Made by a program: the position numbers and the translations under genes. Positions 1 to 6,157 of a stretch of 11,746 nucleotides of DNA are shown here, in pieces. The stretch spans positions 1 through 11,746 of the forward strand of contig JAESQE010000442.1 of the NCBI GenBank assembly GCA_016765335.1, given 5' to 3'. Every line of letters starts with the position of its first letter. The first letter of the stretch is position 1. The DNA is from Planctomycetaceae bacterium. Lineage in GTDB: Bacteria; Planctomycetota; Planctomycetia; Planctomycetales; Planctomycetaceae. The notes below the pieces were generated by a model. It worked only from the letters and a program-made list of their open reading frames with translations, was not told where the DNA came from and did no database searches.

Positions 1-270
1 GATCAAGAGACATTATTGGAGGCGATTCAATTCCAAAAACAGGTTATTCGTCGTTACCCGAACGATACACATCATCACTTGGAGCTGGCTCAGTTGTATG
101 AATTACTGGGAGAGAAAAAGAGCATGCAGGACTCAGTCCTCAAAGCTGAGGAGCTTAACAGTATCAACAAAAAACATGGACATACAGACCGTGTTTTTAC
201 CCCGCAGGAGCAAGAAATTCTTTTGAAGTTAAAGGCAATCGTCGGGGAAAATCCCAACAAATCTGAATAA
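1..270 (+). CDS. C-terminal fragment of a TPR-like protein (5' end outside window)
   Basis: The frame is open from the first base to a TAA at 268-270, so this is the 3' end of a longer gene. The visible 89 residues contain a helical stretch (about residues 7-45, with the pattern RRYPNDxxHHxELAQLYExLG) that has the spacing of a tetratricopeptide repeat helix pair. A lysine- and glutamate-rich tail follows. TPR proteins are protein-interaction scaffolds, and nothing visible here defines a partner or location. A TTG at 16 could be read as a start, but the codons before it stay open to the edge and continue the same helical character, so I treat it as internal. No terminator is evident after the stop. 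The family assignment is tentative because only the end of the protein can be seen. Confidence 0.6.
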   Translation, partial: DQETLLEAIQFQKQVIRRYPNDTHHHLELAQLYELLGEKKSMQDSVLKAEELNSINKKHGHTDRVFTPQEQEILLKLKAIVGENPNKSE

Positions 271-452
271 TTTACGTAGGAAAAGCTAGATCTGTTTTGT
301 CGGGATGAGATTCTTTGGGTAAAATCGGAACGCATCTCCAAGATTATGCCCTGACGAAAACATGGTAGTAGCCACGAGCAGGCCCGGTTCGCTACAATCC
401 TAAAGAGTTACTAATTGATCCGATACAACGTTTTTGGATGAGTGTGTACTGC

Positions 453-576
453 TAAGGGAACCTCTATTAATTGGTTCTCCCCCTTACGAAGGGGGAGTGA
501 GAGGGGTTTTGAACTGTTTTTAATAACCAAACTGTATTCGAGAACCTCTGGGATTCAATTAATAGAGGTTCCCTTA
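453..576. mobile_element. MITE-like element with perfect 21-bp terminal inverted repeats
   Basis: Positions 453-473 and 556-576 are exact reverse complements (21 of 21; the arm begins taagggaacctc). Inside, gttctc at 474-479 pairs with gagaac at 540-545, extending the fold. A separate perfect hairpin sits at 477-497 (9-bp arms ctccccctt/aagggggag with a 3-nt loop). The arms end in TA on both sides, which fits a TA target duplication as made by IS630/Tc1-mariner-type transposases, although TA could equally be the end of the repeat. The element is about 124 bp with no coding capacity, so a non-autonomous element mobilised in trans is the best reading. No transposase is present in the window. 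Confidence 0.7.
477..497. repeat. Perfect C/G-rich hairpin inside the element
   Basis: Arms 477-485 and 489-497 are perfect 9-bp complements with loop acg. No T-run follows directly, so it is not a canonical intrinsic terminator. It would compete with the outer stem for the bases at 477-479. Confidence 0.6.
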
Positions 577-698
577 AGTTGTTTCAACGACAAGAATTCG
601 GTCCGTACAGCACACTTTGTAATCTGTTGAGCATCACAGCCTGCTCTCACGTAAGAAGCCGAATATTTTATTTTCTTTATAATCATTGGTGCCAATTA

Positions 699-1844
699 AT
701 GTTACGCAACAAACATACAATCTTTTCCTGCATTCTGGTTCTTGGATTGGTCTCCTTTTTCAGTGGTTGCAAAGACGATTTATCAGTCAATGAGCAAACG
801 CAATCGGAAATAGACTTGAAGCCATCTGGCACACCTCCTCAAGCCGTTGTGGTGGATGGAATCTACGATTTTGGTTCCATGGAAGTTGATCAGACGTTGT
901 CGCATGAATTTGTGATTAAAAACGAAGGCGAAGGCGTTCTGCAACTGAAAAAGGGCCGGTCAACCTGCAAATGTACTGTGGTAAATTTCGAAGAGGCTGA
1001 ACTGGCTCCTGGTGAATCCATTTCCATTCTATTGGAATGGACGCCCAAAGCGATTGACCCCTCGTTTTCCCATGCGGGGTATCTCAAAACGAATGACCCT
1101 GTAAACGAAGAAATTTCGATTGCGGTTACCGGACGTGTTGATTCAGCTTTTGAGATTTTACCAGCCGGAACCTGGGATCTAGGGGAATTGGAGCGAGAGA
1201 AAACTTCGGAATTCAACGGAACGATCAGTTCACGAGTACTCGATAAATTCGAGATCAAAGAAGTAACTTCAGACAATCCGTTGGTGACGATCGAACTGAT
1301 CCCGATGAATCAAGAACAACTGGCAGAACATGGGGCCAAGAAAGGATATCTGATCAAAGGCGTGCTCGCGACTGGGTCCCCCTTGGGAATATTTAAAGAA
1401 CAAGTCACCTTGAAGTTTGATATCGAGGGAAAAGATGGCCAGAAGGAAAGTGTTACCAGATTCACCGTCGAGGGATTTTACACTGGCCCTTACCAAATCG
1501 TCGGTCCGGCAGGCTGGGCAACCGGTAAAATGACAATGAGGTTCAGGCGGTTTTCAGCCAAAGAAGGAAAAATTGTCAAGCTGTCCATGTTCGTTCGGGG
1601 CAATACTGGTCCTGCAATTGAAATCACGGAAGTCATCAGTCAGCCTGACTTTATGAATGTCACCCTGAAAAAGGATGAATCCTTTAAGGCGAAAAATCGT
1701 GAGCGGTATCAGATGACAATTGAAGTGAAGCCGAACTCACCAGCCGCACAGTTTTACAAAGAAAATCCCGCGATAATTAAAGTCGTGACCAATAACCCAT
1801 TAATCGGTACAATGAGTATTCGGGTCCAGATGATTTCCTATTAA
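699..1844 (+). CDS. DUF1573 domain lipoprotein
   Basis: The product is a 381-residue predicted lipoprotein. Residues 1-24 form a signal peptide (basic MLRNK, hydrophobic core, lipobox F-S-G-C with Cys24), so the mature protein is probably anchored in a membrane facing the periplasm. Residues about 55-145 match the DUF1573 pattern: YDFGSM at 56-61, F-x-I-x-N-x-G, an S-T-C-K-C-T cysteine pair (C90, C92), APGE and a TND-like segment. The later part has a second beta-rich repeat opening with WDLGELE and a third ending near TNNPLIG, suggesting stacked immunoglobulin-like domains. The function of DUF1573 is unknown. I chose ATG 699 because the frame upstream to 579 is not protein-like and the signal peptide starts exactly here; the Shine-Dalgarno is poor. 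The cytochrome gene begins 41 nt downstream on the same strand, so the two are probably cotranscribed and may act together outside the cytoplasm. Confidence 0.88.
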   Translation: MLRNKHTIFSCILVLGLVSFFSGCKDDLSVNEQTQSEIDLKPSGTPPQAVVVDGIYDFGSMEVDQTLSHEFVIKNEGEGVLQLKKGRSTCKCTVVNFEEAELAPGESISILLEWTPKAIDPSFSHAGYLKTNDPVNEEISIAVTGRVDSAFEILPAGTWDLGELEREKTSEFNGTISSRVLDKFEIKEVTSDNPLVTIELIPMNQEQLAEHGAKKGYLIKGVLATGSPLGIFKEQVTLKFDIEGKDGQKESVTRFTVEGFYTGPYQIVGPAGWATGKMTMRFRRFSAKEGKIVKLSMFVRGNTGPAIEITEVISQPDFMNVTLKKDESFKAKNRERYQMTIEVKPNSPAAQFYKENPAIIKVVTNNPLIGTMSIRVQMISY

Positions 1845-1885
1845 AGACCACGCAGGACTGTAGACACACAAAGGATTGTTTTTCA

Positions 1886-3481
1886 ATGTATAAAGTATGT
1901 TCAGGTTTGTTTTCTCCGCAGTTGGTCATGTTTTTGATTTGTCTATTCGTCCTCTCTGGATGCAAACCGACACCTCCAGAGGATTCTTCTCAGCATGATT
2001 CTTCTCGGCGGGAACAGGAGCAAGCCGAAACGAACCATGTTTCCTCAAACAAACCTAAAGAGCTTGTTGGCGGCTGGGACAAACCGAAGCTTGCTATTGT
2101 TTTTACGGGCGAGCAACGAGGATATATTGAACCGTGCGGTTGTTCCGAAACGCAGTCCGGGGGCATTTCTCGTCGTGCGGATTTATTCAGGCAGTTGCGT
2201 GAAGATAAAGGCTGGTCCGTAACCGGTTTGGAATTGGGAGGCACGTTGAAACGGAGTCGAATGCAAGATCGACTCAAATTTGGCGTGCTTCACGCTGCCT
2301 TGACTGACATGGGCTATCAGGCGATGGGCTTGGGGCCATCTGAATTGAAATTGCAAGTGGATTACCTTTTCTCACTGGTTTCTAATTCTGTTGACCCGAA
2401 GACGCCGTTGCCTTTTGTCTCCGCAAACGTTGTGTTCTACAATACCCCCGATCTAGACACCCCGGCTCGCTTCCGAATTATTGAAATCGATGGCGTCAAA
2501 ATCGGCGTCACTTCAGTACTGGGAAAGAAGTTCAGCTCGCAGATTTTTCCTCAAGGAAATAATTCCGCGAATGAACTCTTGAAAATTGAAGACCCGATCA
2601 AATCACTTCAGCCAGCGGTCGCAGAACTCAAAAAAGCCAACTGTGAGTTGCTCGTGCTTCTGTCTCACTGTCCCAGAGACGAAACAATGTCAATCTTAAA
2701 TGCAGTTCCGGAATTCGATCTCTGCCTCACCGCAGGCGGCCCTGAAGATCCTTCTGGTGTTCCTGAAACCGTTGGAAATACTCTGGTTCTTGAAGCAGGG
2801 CGAAAAGGGAAATACGCAGGCGTCCTGGGCTACTACCCGGATAATGCTAAGCAACGATTCCAATACGAGCTGGTCGATCTTGATAAGAATCGTTTCAGTC
2901 GTATTCAAGCAATGGAAGACCACATGTCTTTCTACCAGGACATGCTTCGCGAACAGCAAATTGTGGAATCCGAACCGGCAGTCGCCCATCCTTCAGGGAA
3001 CAAGTATGTGGGCACCGAAAAATGTGGCCTTTGCCATACCAAAGCGTTTGCCCAGTTCAAAACAACCAAACATAGCCATGCCACAAGAACACTCAAACAG
3101 GGAGCAGAGAATTATACCGAAACCGAATGGATTTCCCGCCTGCACGATCCGGAATGTCTCAGCTGTCACGTAGTTGGCTGGAATCCTCAGGAAGTCTTTC
3201 GCTATGAATCGGGCTACCTGAATATGAATAAGACTCCGCATCTGGTCGGGCAGGGCTGTGAAAACTGTCACGGGCCGGGCAGCCATCATGTTGAAATGGA
3301 GAACGTGTTCAAACAAACTGGAAAAAGCACTGACGATATCGTTCAAGCTCGAAATTCAATGAAGCTCGATCTTGTAACTGCCGAAAAGCAGGTTTGCCAA
3401 AAATGTCATGACTATGAAAACAGTCCCAAGTTCGATTTCGCTAAATACTGGGCCAAAACAATACACCGAGGTAAAGACTAA
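1886..3481 (+). CDS. Lipoprotein fusing a metallophosphatase-like domain to a tetraheme cytochrome c domain
   Basis: The product is a 531-residue predicted lipoprotein (lipobox L-S-G-C, Cys26) followed by a polar linker. Residues about 68-320 resemble the 5'-nucleotidase/UshA-type metallophosphatase fold, beginning with GEQRGYIEPCGC (CxC at 84 and 86) and GGISRRADL. The usual metal-binding motifs are mostly replaced: GNH[ED] reads GPSE (150-153), the D-x-GD region reads ELGG (116-119), and GHxH reads GGPED (284-288); the LSH motif keeps His261. Residues about 370-531 carry four CxxCH heme sites at C380, C424, C458 and C504, with extra histidines (HSHATRT, GPGSHH) that could be distal ligands, as in cytochrome c554-type domains. 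The likely role is electron transfer at the outer face of a membrane, perhaps with a vestigial phosphatase-like domain used for binding. An AAGGA lies 10 nt before the ATG. It follows the DUF1573 gene by 41 nt. The substrate is unknown. Confidence 0.85.
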   Translation: MYKVCSGLFSPQLVMFLICLFVLSGCKPTPPEDSSQHDSSRREQEQAETNHVSSNKPKELVGGWDKPKLAIVFTGEQRGYIEPCGCSETQSGGISRRADLFRQLREDKGWSVTGLELGGTLKRSRMQDRLKFGVLHAALTDMGYQAMGLGPSELKLQVDYLFSLVSNSVDPKTPLPFVSANVVFYNTPDLDTPARFRIIEIDGVKIGVTSVLGKKFSSQIFPQGNNSANELLKIEDPIKSLQPAVAELKKANCELLVLLSHCPRDETMSILNAVPEFDLCLTAGGPEDPSGVPETVGNTLVLEAGRKGKYAGVLGYYPDNAKQRFQYELVDLDKNRFSRIQAMEDHMSFYQDMLREQQIVESEPAVAHPSGNKYVGTEKCGLCHTKAFAQFKTTKHSHATRTLKQGAENYTETEWISRLHDPECLSCHVVGWNPQEVFRYESGYLNMNKTPHLVGQGCENCHGPGSHHVEMENVFKQTGKSTDDIVQARNSMKLDLVTAEKQVCQKCHDYENSPKFDFAKYWAKTIHRGKD

Positions 3482-3544
3482 TCTAGTAGGCTACTTGCTT
3501 GTATTGATTCAATTTATTCTTTCCCCTGAAAACAAAAATCTGAT

Positions 3545-3865
3545 ATGACACTACCCCCCAGTGTGCTTCGAGCTCACCTTCAACGCCAAGCGATCGAACT
3601 GAGTTGGCCCGATTGCGATCAAACTTCATTTGTGCCGTTTCGAAAGCTACGCGGCTGCTGCCCTTGCGCATCTTGTGTCAATGAAATGACTGGCGTGAGA
3701 ACTTACCACGAAAGTGATACTGCCGAAGATGTTCATCCACAAAAGTTGGATCTTGTAGGCAATTACGCAGTCAGAATCACTTGGAGCGATGGTCATAACA
3801 CCGGGCTGTTCACTTGGGATTATTTGAGAGAAATCTCTGATCGTATCATTCAAGCTTCCTCATAA
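3545..3865 (+). CDS. DUF971 (GBBH-like N-terminal) domain protein
   Basis: A 106-residue cytoplasmic protein that is one DUF971 domain from end to end. It has the opening LxxHLQRQAIELSW, the cysteine cluster GCCPCASCVNEMTG (C38, C39, C41, C44), and the C-terminal pattern VGNYAVRITWSDGHNTGLFTWDYLR. This domain is also found at the N-terminus of gamma-butyrobetaine hydroxylase and is linked in some bacteria to the Mrp/ApbC iron-sulfur cluster carrier, so a role in metal or Fe-S handling is a family-level inference. ATG 3545 gives the normal family length; no clear Shine-Dalgarno precedes it. It lies 63 nt after the cytochrome gene, close enough for readthrough, and heads a run of small + strand genes. 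Confidence 0.88.
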   Translation: MTLPPSVLRAHLQRQAIELSWPDCDQTSFVPFRKLRGCCPCASCVNEMTGVRTYHESDTAEDVHPQKLDLVGNYAVRITWSDGHNTGLFTWDYLREISDRIIQASS

Positions 3866-3934
3866 TATTTCGAACCTCTTGATGGCATCTTATACCAAAC
3901 TCAATTAATGTTTGCGTGAAGCTTTCACTCGTGG

Positions 3935-3950
3935 CCTTGTACTGACAAGG
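3935..3950 (+). promoter_or_regulatory. Small hairpin covering an upstream ribosome-binding site
   Basis: ccttgt (3935-3940) and acaagg (3945-3950) form a perfect 6-bp stem with loop actg. The 3' arm contains the AAGG that would be the Shine-Dalgarno for a possible ATG at 3960, which makes translation from 3960 less likely or conditional. It is short enough to arise by chance. Confidence 0.3.
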
Positions 3951-4025
3951 ACTTAGGGAATGTTCAACTCGCAAGCAAATATGCGAATGCGTATTACTCT
4001 CATTAACTCAAAGGCGATTGTCACG

Positions 4026-4589
4026 ATGCAATACGAAGTGGAAGTCAAATACAAACTTGACGATGTTGATGCTTTTCGCAGGCTGCTTCAGGGAAAACAG
4101 GCAAAGTTTATCAACACCGTTGAGCAGGAAGATATCTACATGAATCACCCGAGCCGTGATTTTGCAAAAACAGATGAAGCCTTTCGGATTCGTAGAATCG
4201 GTTCAGAAAACCGTCTGACCTACAAAGGTCCGCTGGTTGATCAGGAAACAAAAACCAGGCAGGAAATCGAACTGGACTTTGCCCCTGAGGCTCACAGCGC
4301 TGCCCAGATGCAGGCTTTGATGGAAAAACTCGGTTTTCGACCCGTCCCCTCTGTACATAAAACGCGAGACACCTACCATTTCAGTTACGAGGAGACCAAT
4401 TTTGAAATCGTCATCGATAATGTTGACGGACTCGGCTGGTACGTAGAGCTTGAGTGCTGTGTTGATGCCTGCAAACAGGAAGCAACTCGAATTAAAATCC
4501 TGAAACTTGCTAAAATGTTTGGCTTAGGGCCTGATACGGAACGACGGTCCTATTTGCGGCTTCTGTTGGAGAAGTTGGAGTCCGCATGA
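4026..4589 (+). CDS. CYTH-domain protein (class IV adenylate cyclase / thiamine triphosphatase-like)
   Basis: The product is a 187-residue CYTH (triphosphate tunnel) protein. The hallmark ExExK reads E4-V-E6-V-K8 close to the start. Further charged residues expected in the tunnel are present: D36 and Y38, R54 and R56 (FRIRR), K67 (TYKGP), R78 with E80 and E82, K112 and R114 (HKTRDTY), D131, and E141/E143 (YVELE). Enzymes of this fold bind triphosphate compounds with Mg or Mn and include class IV (CyaB-type) adenylate cyclases and inorganic or thiamine triphosphatases. The sequence alone does not decide between cyclase and phosphatase. I chose ATG 4026 because family members start directly before ExExK and an AAGG lies 11 nt upstream. 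An ATG at 3960 would add 22 residues with no family resemblance, though it too has an AAGGA at fitting distance. The gene is 160 nt after DUF971. Confidence 0.85.
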   Translation: MQYEVEVKYKLDDVDAFRRLLQGKQAKFINTVEQEDIYMNHPSRDFAKTDEAFRIRRIGSENRLTYKGPLVDQETKTRQEIELDFAPEAHSAAQMQALMEKLGFRPVPSVHKTRDTYHFSYEETNFEIVIDNVDGLGWYVELECCVDACKQEATRIKILKLAKMFGLGPDTERRSYLRLLLEKLESA

Positions 4590-4619
4590 ATCTTTTCATT
4601 TTCTTCTCGGTGATCATCC

Positions 4620-4633
4620 CTCTATTTAGAGGC
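4620..4633. repeat. 14-nt perfect palindrome after the CYTH gene
   Basis: cctctatttagagg folds as 6-bp arms with a 2-nt loop about 30 nt after the CYTH stop codon. No T-run follows, so it is at most a weak transcript 3'-end structure. Confidence 0.3.
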
Positions 4634-4650
4634 GACAGAATTCCTCCGGA

Positions 4651-4682
4651 AATGTACAATAGACGTAGACTGATTGTACGTT
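4651..4682. promoter_or_regulatory. Spaced palindrome, possible operator of the McsA-like gene
   Basis: Arms 4651-4660 (aatgtacaat) and 4673-4682 (attgtacgtt) are complementary at 9 of 10 positions with a 12-nt spacer, so the half-sites are about two helical turns apart. The right arm overlaps the proposed -35 of the promoter at 4674-4702, the geometry of a repressor site. The regulator cannot be named. Confidence 0.35.
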
Positions 4683-4702
4683 AATCGGTTAATTGTTGTA
4701 AT
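4674..4702 (+). promoter_or_regulatory. Candidate sigma70-type promoter for the McsA-like gene
   Basis: TTGTAC (4674-4679), a 17-nt spacer and TGTAAT (4697-4702, 5 of 6 to TATAAT). A start of transcription near 4709 would give a leader of about 25 nt to ATG 4734. The -35 matches consensus at only 3 of 6 positions, so support comes mainly from spacing, the -10 and the overlapping palindrome. Confidence 0.35.
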
Positions 4703-4733
4703 TTTTTTCTTTTTCATTATTTTGGCAAGCCCT

Positions 4734-5243
4734 ATGAAGCAGTGCACTGTCTGTTCCAAATCTGCTGTGTATCACGTGACCGCATTAAAAGATGGTGATG
4801 TGAATGAGTTGCATTTTTGTGAACAACATTTTCACGAGTACATGAGCAAACCGAATTCTAATTCGCCCAGTGAAGAAATTGAAGATGTTTTATTTCCGGA
4901 ATCAAACATCGAAAATGAACTCACTGAAGAAGATGAAATTCGCTGTCCGAACTGCGGCATTTCTTATCGAGAATTTCGGGAAAGCGGTCGTTTCGGATGT
5001 CCGCATGACTATGTCGTTTTTCGAGAACGCCTGCTTCCATTGCTGGAAAATATTCACAACGATACCGAGCACCGGGGGAAATTTCCTCAAAGAGCACCGC
5101 TGGACAGCAAAAATCAATACCGTATGATTCAGCTCCGTAAAGAGCTAACCGCAGCAATTGAAACCGAAGACTACGAACAAGCCGCCAAGCTAAGAGACCA
5201 AATCCGATCGATTGAAACAGGATTGGAACAACCAAGCGAATAG
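4734..5243 (+). CDS. McsA-like zinc-finger / UVR-motif protein
   Basis: The product is a 169-residue protein with the McsA layout. An N-terminal zinc-binding set (C4-x2-C7, C29-x2-H32, with FCEQH) is followed by an acidic linker and a second zinc-type module, RCPNCG (C71, C74) with [13 protein letters not shown] (C89, H91). A C-terminal UVR segment lies at about 132-166 (QLRKEL...[16 protein letters not shown]). In Firmicutes, McsA activates the protein-arginine kinase McsB and acts with ClpC in protein quality control; the UVR motif mediates contact with such partners. In the second module the fourth cysteine position is PHD instead of Cys, so its zinc site is altered or uses His91. No arginine kinase gene is beside it here. 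ATG 4734 is chosen because the frame upstream to 4674 encodes only a phenylalanine/isoleucine stretch from AT-rich promoter DNA. Confidence 0.82.
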   Translation: MKQCTVCSKSAVYHVTALKDGDVNELHFCEQHFHEYMSKPNSNSPSEEIEDVLFPESNIENELTEEDEIRCPNCGISYREFRESGRFGCPHDYVVFRERLLPLLENIHNDTEHRGKFPQRAPLDSKNQYRMIQLRKELTAAIETEDYEQAAKLRDQIRSIETGLEQPSE

Positions 5244-5362
5244 TACGCATTCGCGTATTTGTTCTCGCGTTCAATATTCTCTCAACCCTTGCTACACGGC
5301 TTTTAAAGTGGATCAGTCATTGGTTCTCTTCACTATTATTTTTCGCCTTTGGAAATTCGTCA

Positions 5363-5701
5363 ATGAGATTATTTGAGGGAACTCCATTTGACCGACCTCT
5401 GCGATGCGAACAGTGCGGAGAATTGGATGCCCAGTGTTCGTGTCGGCCAGCCGAAAAAGAACTGACCCCACCAGAAAAGCAGACAGCAATCCTTTCAACT
5501 GAAAAGCGTAAAAAGGGGAAGTTGGTCACCGTGGTTCGCGGCCTGGCATCTTCAGAAAACGATCTTTCAGCTTTGCTTTTGAGACTGAAAACAGTTTGCG
5601 GTGCAGGCGGAACTCTTAAAGAGGATTGCATTGAAATCCAGGGCAGCCATCTGGATCGAGTGGGCGAAACATTAAAAAAAACAGGTTACCGTATTTCATA
5701 A
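5363..5701 (+). CDS. SUI1/eIF1-like (YciH-type) translation factor homolog
   Basis: A 112-residue protein. Residues about 50-112 form a SUI1 domain: GKLVTVVRGL, a DLSALLLRLK helix, then CGAGGTLKEDCIEIQG and a final helix. The N-terminal segment carries four cysteines (C15, C18, C25, C27; pattern CEQCG...CSC) that may bind zinc, as seen in bacterial YciH-type proteins. Eukaryotic eIF1 proofreads start codon choice on the small ribosomal subunit. The bacterial homologs are thought to influence initiation fidelity, but they are not essential factors. The ATG at 5363 lacks an obvious Shine-Dalgarno. The gene lies 119 nt after the McsA-like gene and ends inside the loop of a strong terminator hairpin, which closes the + strand gene run. 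Confidence 0.87.
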   Translation: MRLFEGTPFDRPLRCEQCGELDAQCSCRPAEKELTPPEKQTAILSTEKRKKGKLVTVVRGLASSENDLSALLLRLKTVCGAGGTLKEDCIEIQGSHLDRVGETLKKTGYRIS

Positions 5702-5715
5702 GGTAACCTGTTTTT
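5677..5715. terminator. Intrinsic terminator overlapping the SUI1 stop codon
   Basis: Perfect 14-bp arms at 5677-5690 (aaaaacaggttacc) and 5702-5715 (ggtaacctgttttt) enclose an 11-nt loop. The TAA stop at 5699-5701 lies in that loop. The A-run on the left and T-run on the right mean it could act in both directions, although the next gene on the minus strand ends 440 nt away. Confidence 0.8.
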
Positions 5716-5760
5716 GAGACGCGAATGCGATAATTGTAATCGCGTTGGTTATTTTCTCAG

Positions 5761-6112
5761 CCCTTGCCTGTAGTCCAACTGGCGTTAAATGACAGGCGGT
5801 TTGATGATTTTGTAATATGATTTTCTGACGTCTGACCCAGCGTAGCCGGTATTAAACAGGAAAATGTAGAATAAACCACGGAGACACAGAGGCCACAGAG
5901 AAAATTCAGGTGATTCTTATTTTATCACAATACAATACGGTATATCTCTTGAGTTATATTGATTGTTTTACCGTTACTTTTTTTACTCGGTGTTCTCCGT
6001 GTCTCTGTGGTAAAATAAAATCTATCTGTCTTCATTTATTCCCAATCGGGACATCAAAATCCTCCATCCAAATAGTCGACCTTTAATGGTAGTTGGACTG
6101 CCTGTACAAGGG
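5761..6112. repeat. Outer imperfect inverted repeat pair
   Basis: The left arm 5761-5789 shares CCCTTG, then AGTCCAACT (9 of 9), then TTAAA, in order, with the reverse complement of 6082-6112. The gap between the first two blocks is 5 nt on the left and 7 nt on the right. About 20 positions agree. This may mark the ends of a 350-bp non-autonomous element or decayed insertion that encloses the inner hairpin. No target duplication is visible. Confidence 0.4.
5873..6013. repeat. Hairpin repeat of the 'ccacggagacacagag' type
   Basis: The left arm (accacggagacacagagg from 5875) and the reverse complement of the right arm (accacagagacacggaga, ending near 6012) agree over about 28 nt, apart from a few mostly A/G exchanges. 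Some of these give G-U pairs and preserve a stem. The arms repeat the unit CACRGAG about every 8-10 nt. Similar repeats occur between genes in many environmental bacteria, from general recollection. The total span is about 140 bp with an AT-rich interior and no coding capacity. Confidence 0.6.
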
Positions 6113-6157
6113 GCACGATCAATCACGCAGCCCAGGTTCCCTTAATTGAGCTTGGAA

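Larger units (their letters stand above)
271..698. other. Intergenic region with an inverted-repeat element
   Basis: This 428-nt gap has no convincing gene. Its main content is the inverted-repeat element at 453-576. An open frame at 442-630 only reads through that element and is not coding. An exact TATAAT lies at 678-683, about 15 nt before the DUF1573 start at 699. No good -35 stands 16-18 nt upstream, so a promoter there is possible but weakly supported and would give an almost leaderless mRNA. Confidence 0.5.
5702..6157. other. Intergenic region filled by nested inverted repeats
   Basis: This gap between the SUI1-like gene and the convergent DUF1080 gene encodes nothing convincing. It holds the right arm of the terminator, an outer imperfect inverted repeat (5761-5789 against 6082-6112) and an inner one (about 5875-5903 against 5985-6012). 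The centre, about 5904-5985, is AT-rich. Confidence 0.55.

Noticed and set aside
477..497. Hairpin as an intrinsic terminator for the TPR-like gene
   Set aside because: No T-run follows directly, it is over 200 nt from the stop codon, and it belongs to the repeat element.
442..630. Open reading frame across the inverted-repeat element
   Set aside because: It reads through the element and its hairpins, has no ribosome-binding site, and its sequence is explained by the repeat.
2700..3173. A 157-codon frame inside the cytochrome gene
   Set aside because: It lies in another frame of a gene with heme motifs and a lipobox, has no ribosome-binding site and resembles no protein.
5247..5728. gcattcgcgt (5247-5256) and acgcgaatgc (5719-5728) as an inverted pair flanking the SUI1-like gene
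   Set aside because: Ten bp without extension is within chance expectation, and there is no other sign of a mobile gene cassette.
6135..6145. ggttcccttaa shared with the right arm of the element at 567-577
   Set aside because: An 11-bp match is expected many times by chance in a window of this size, and the similarity does not extend.
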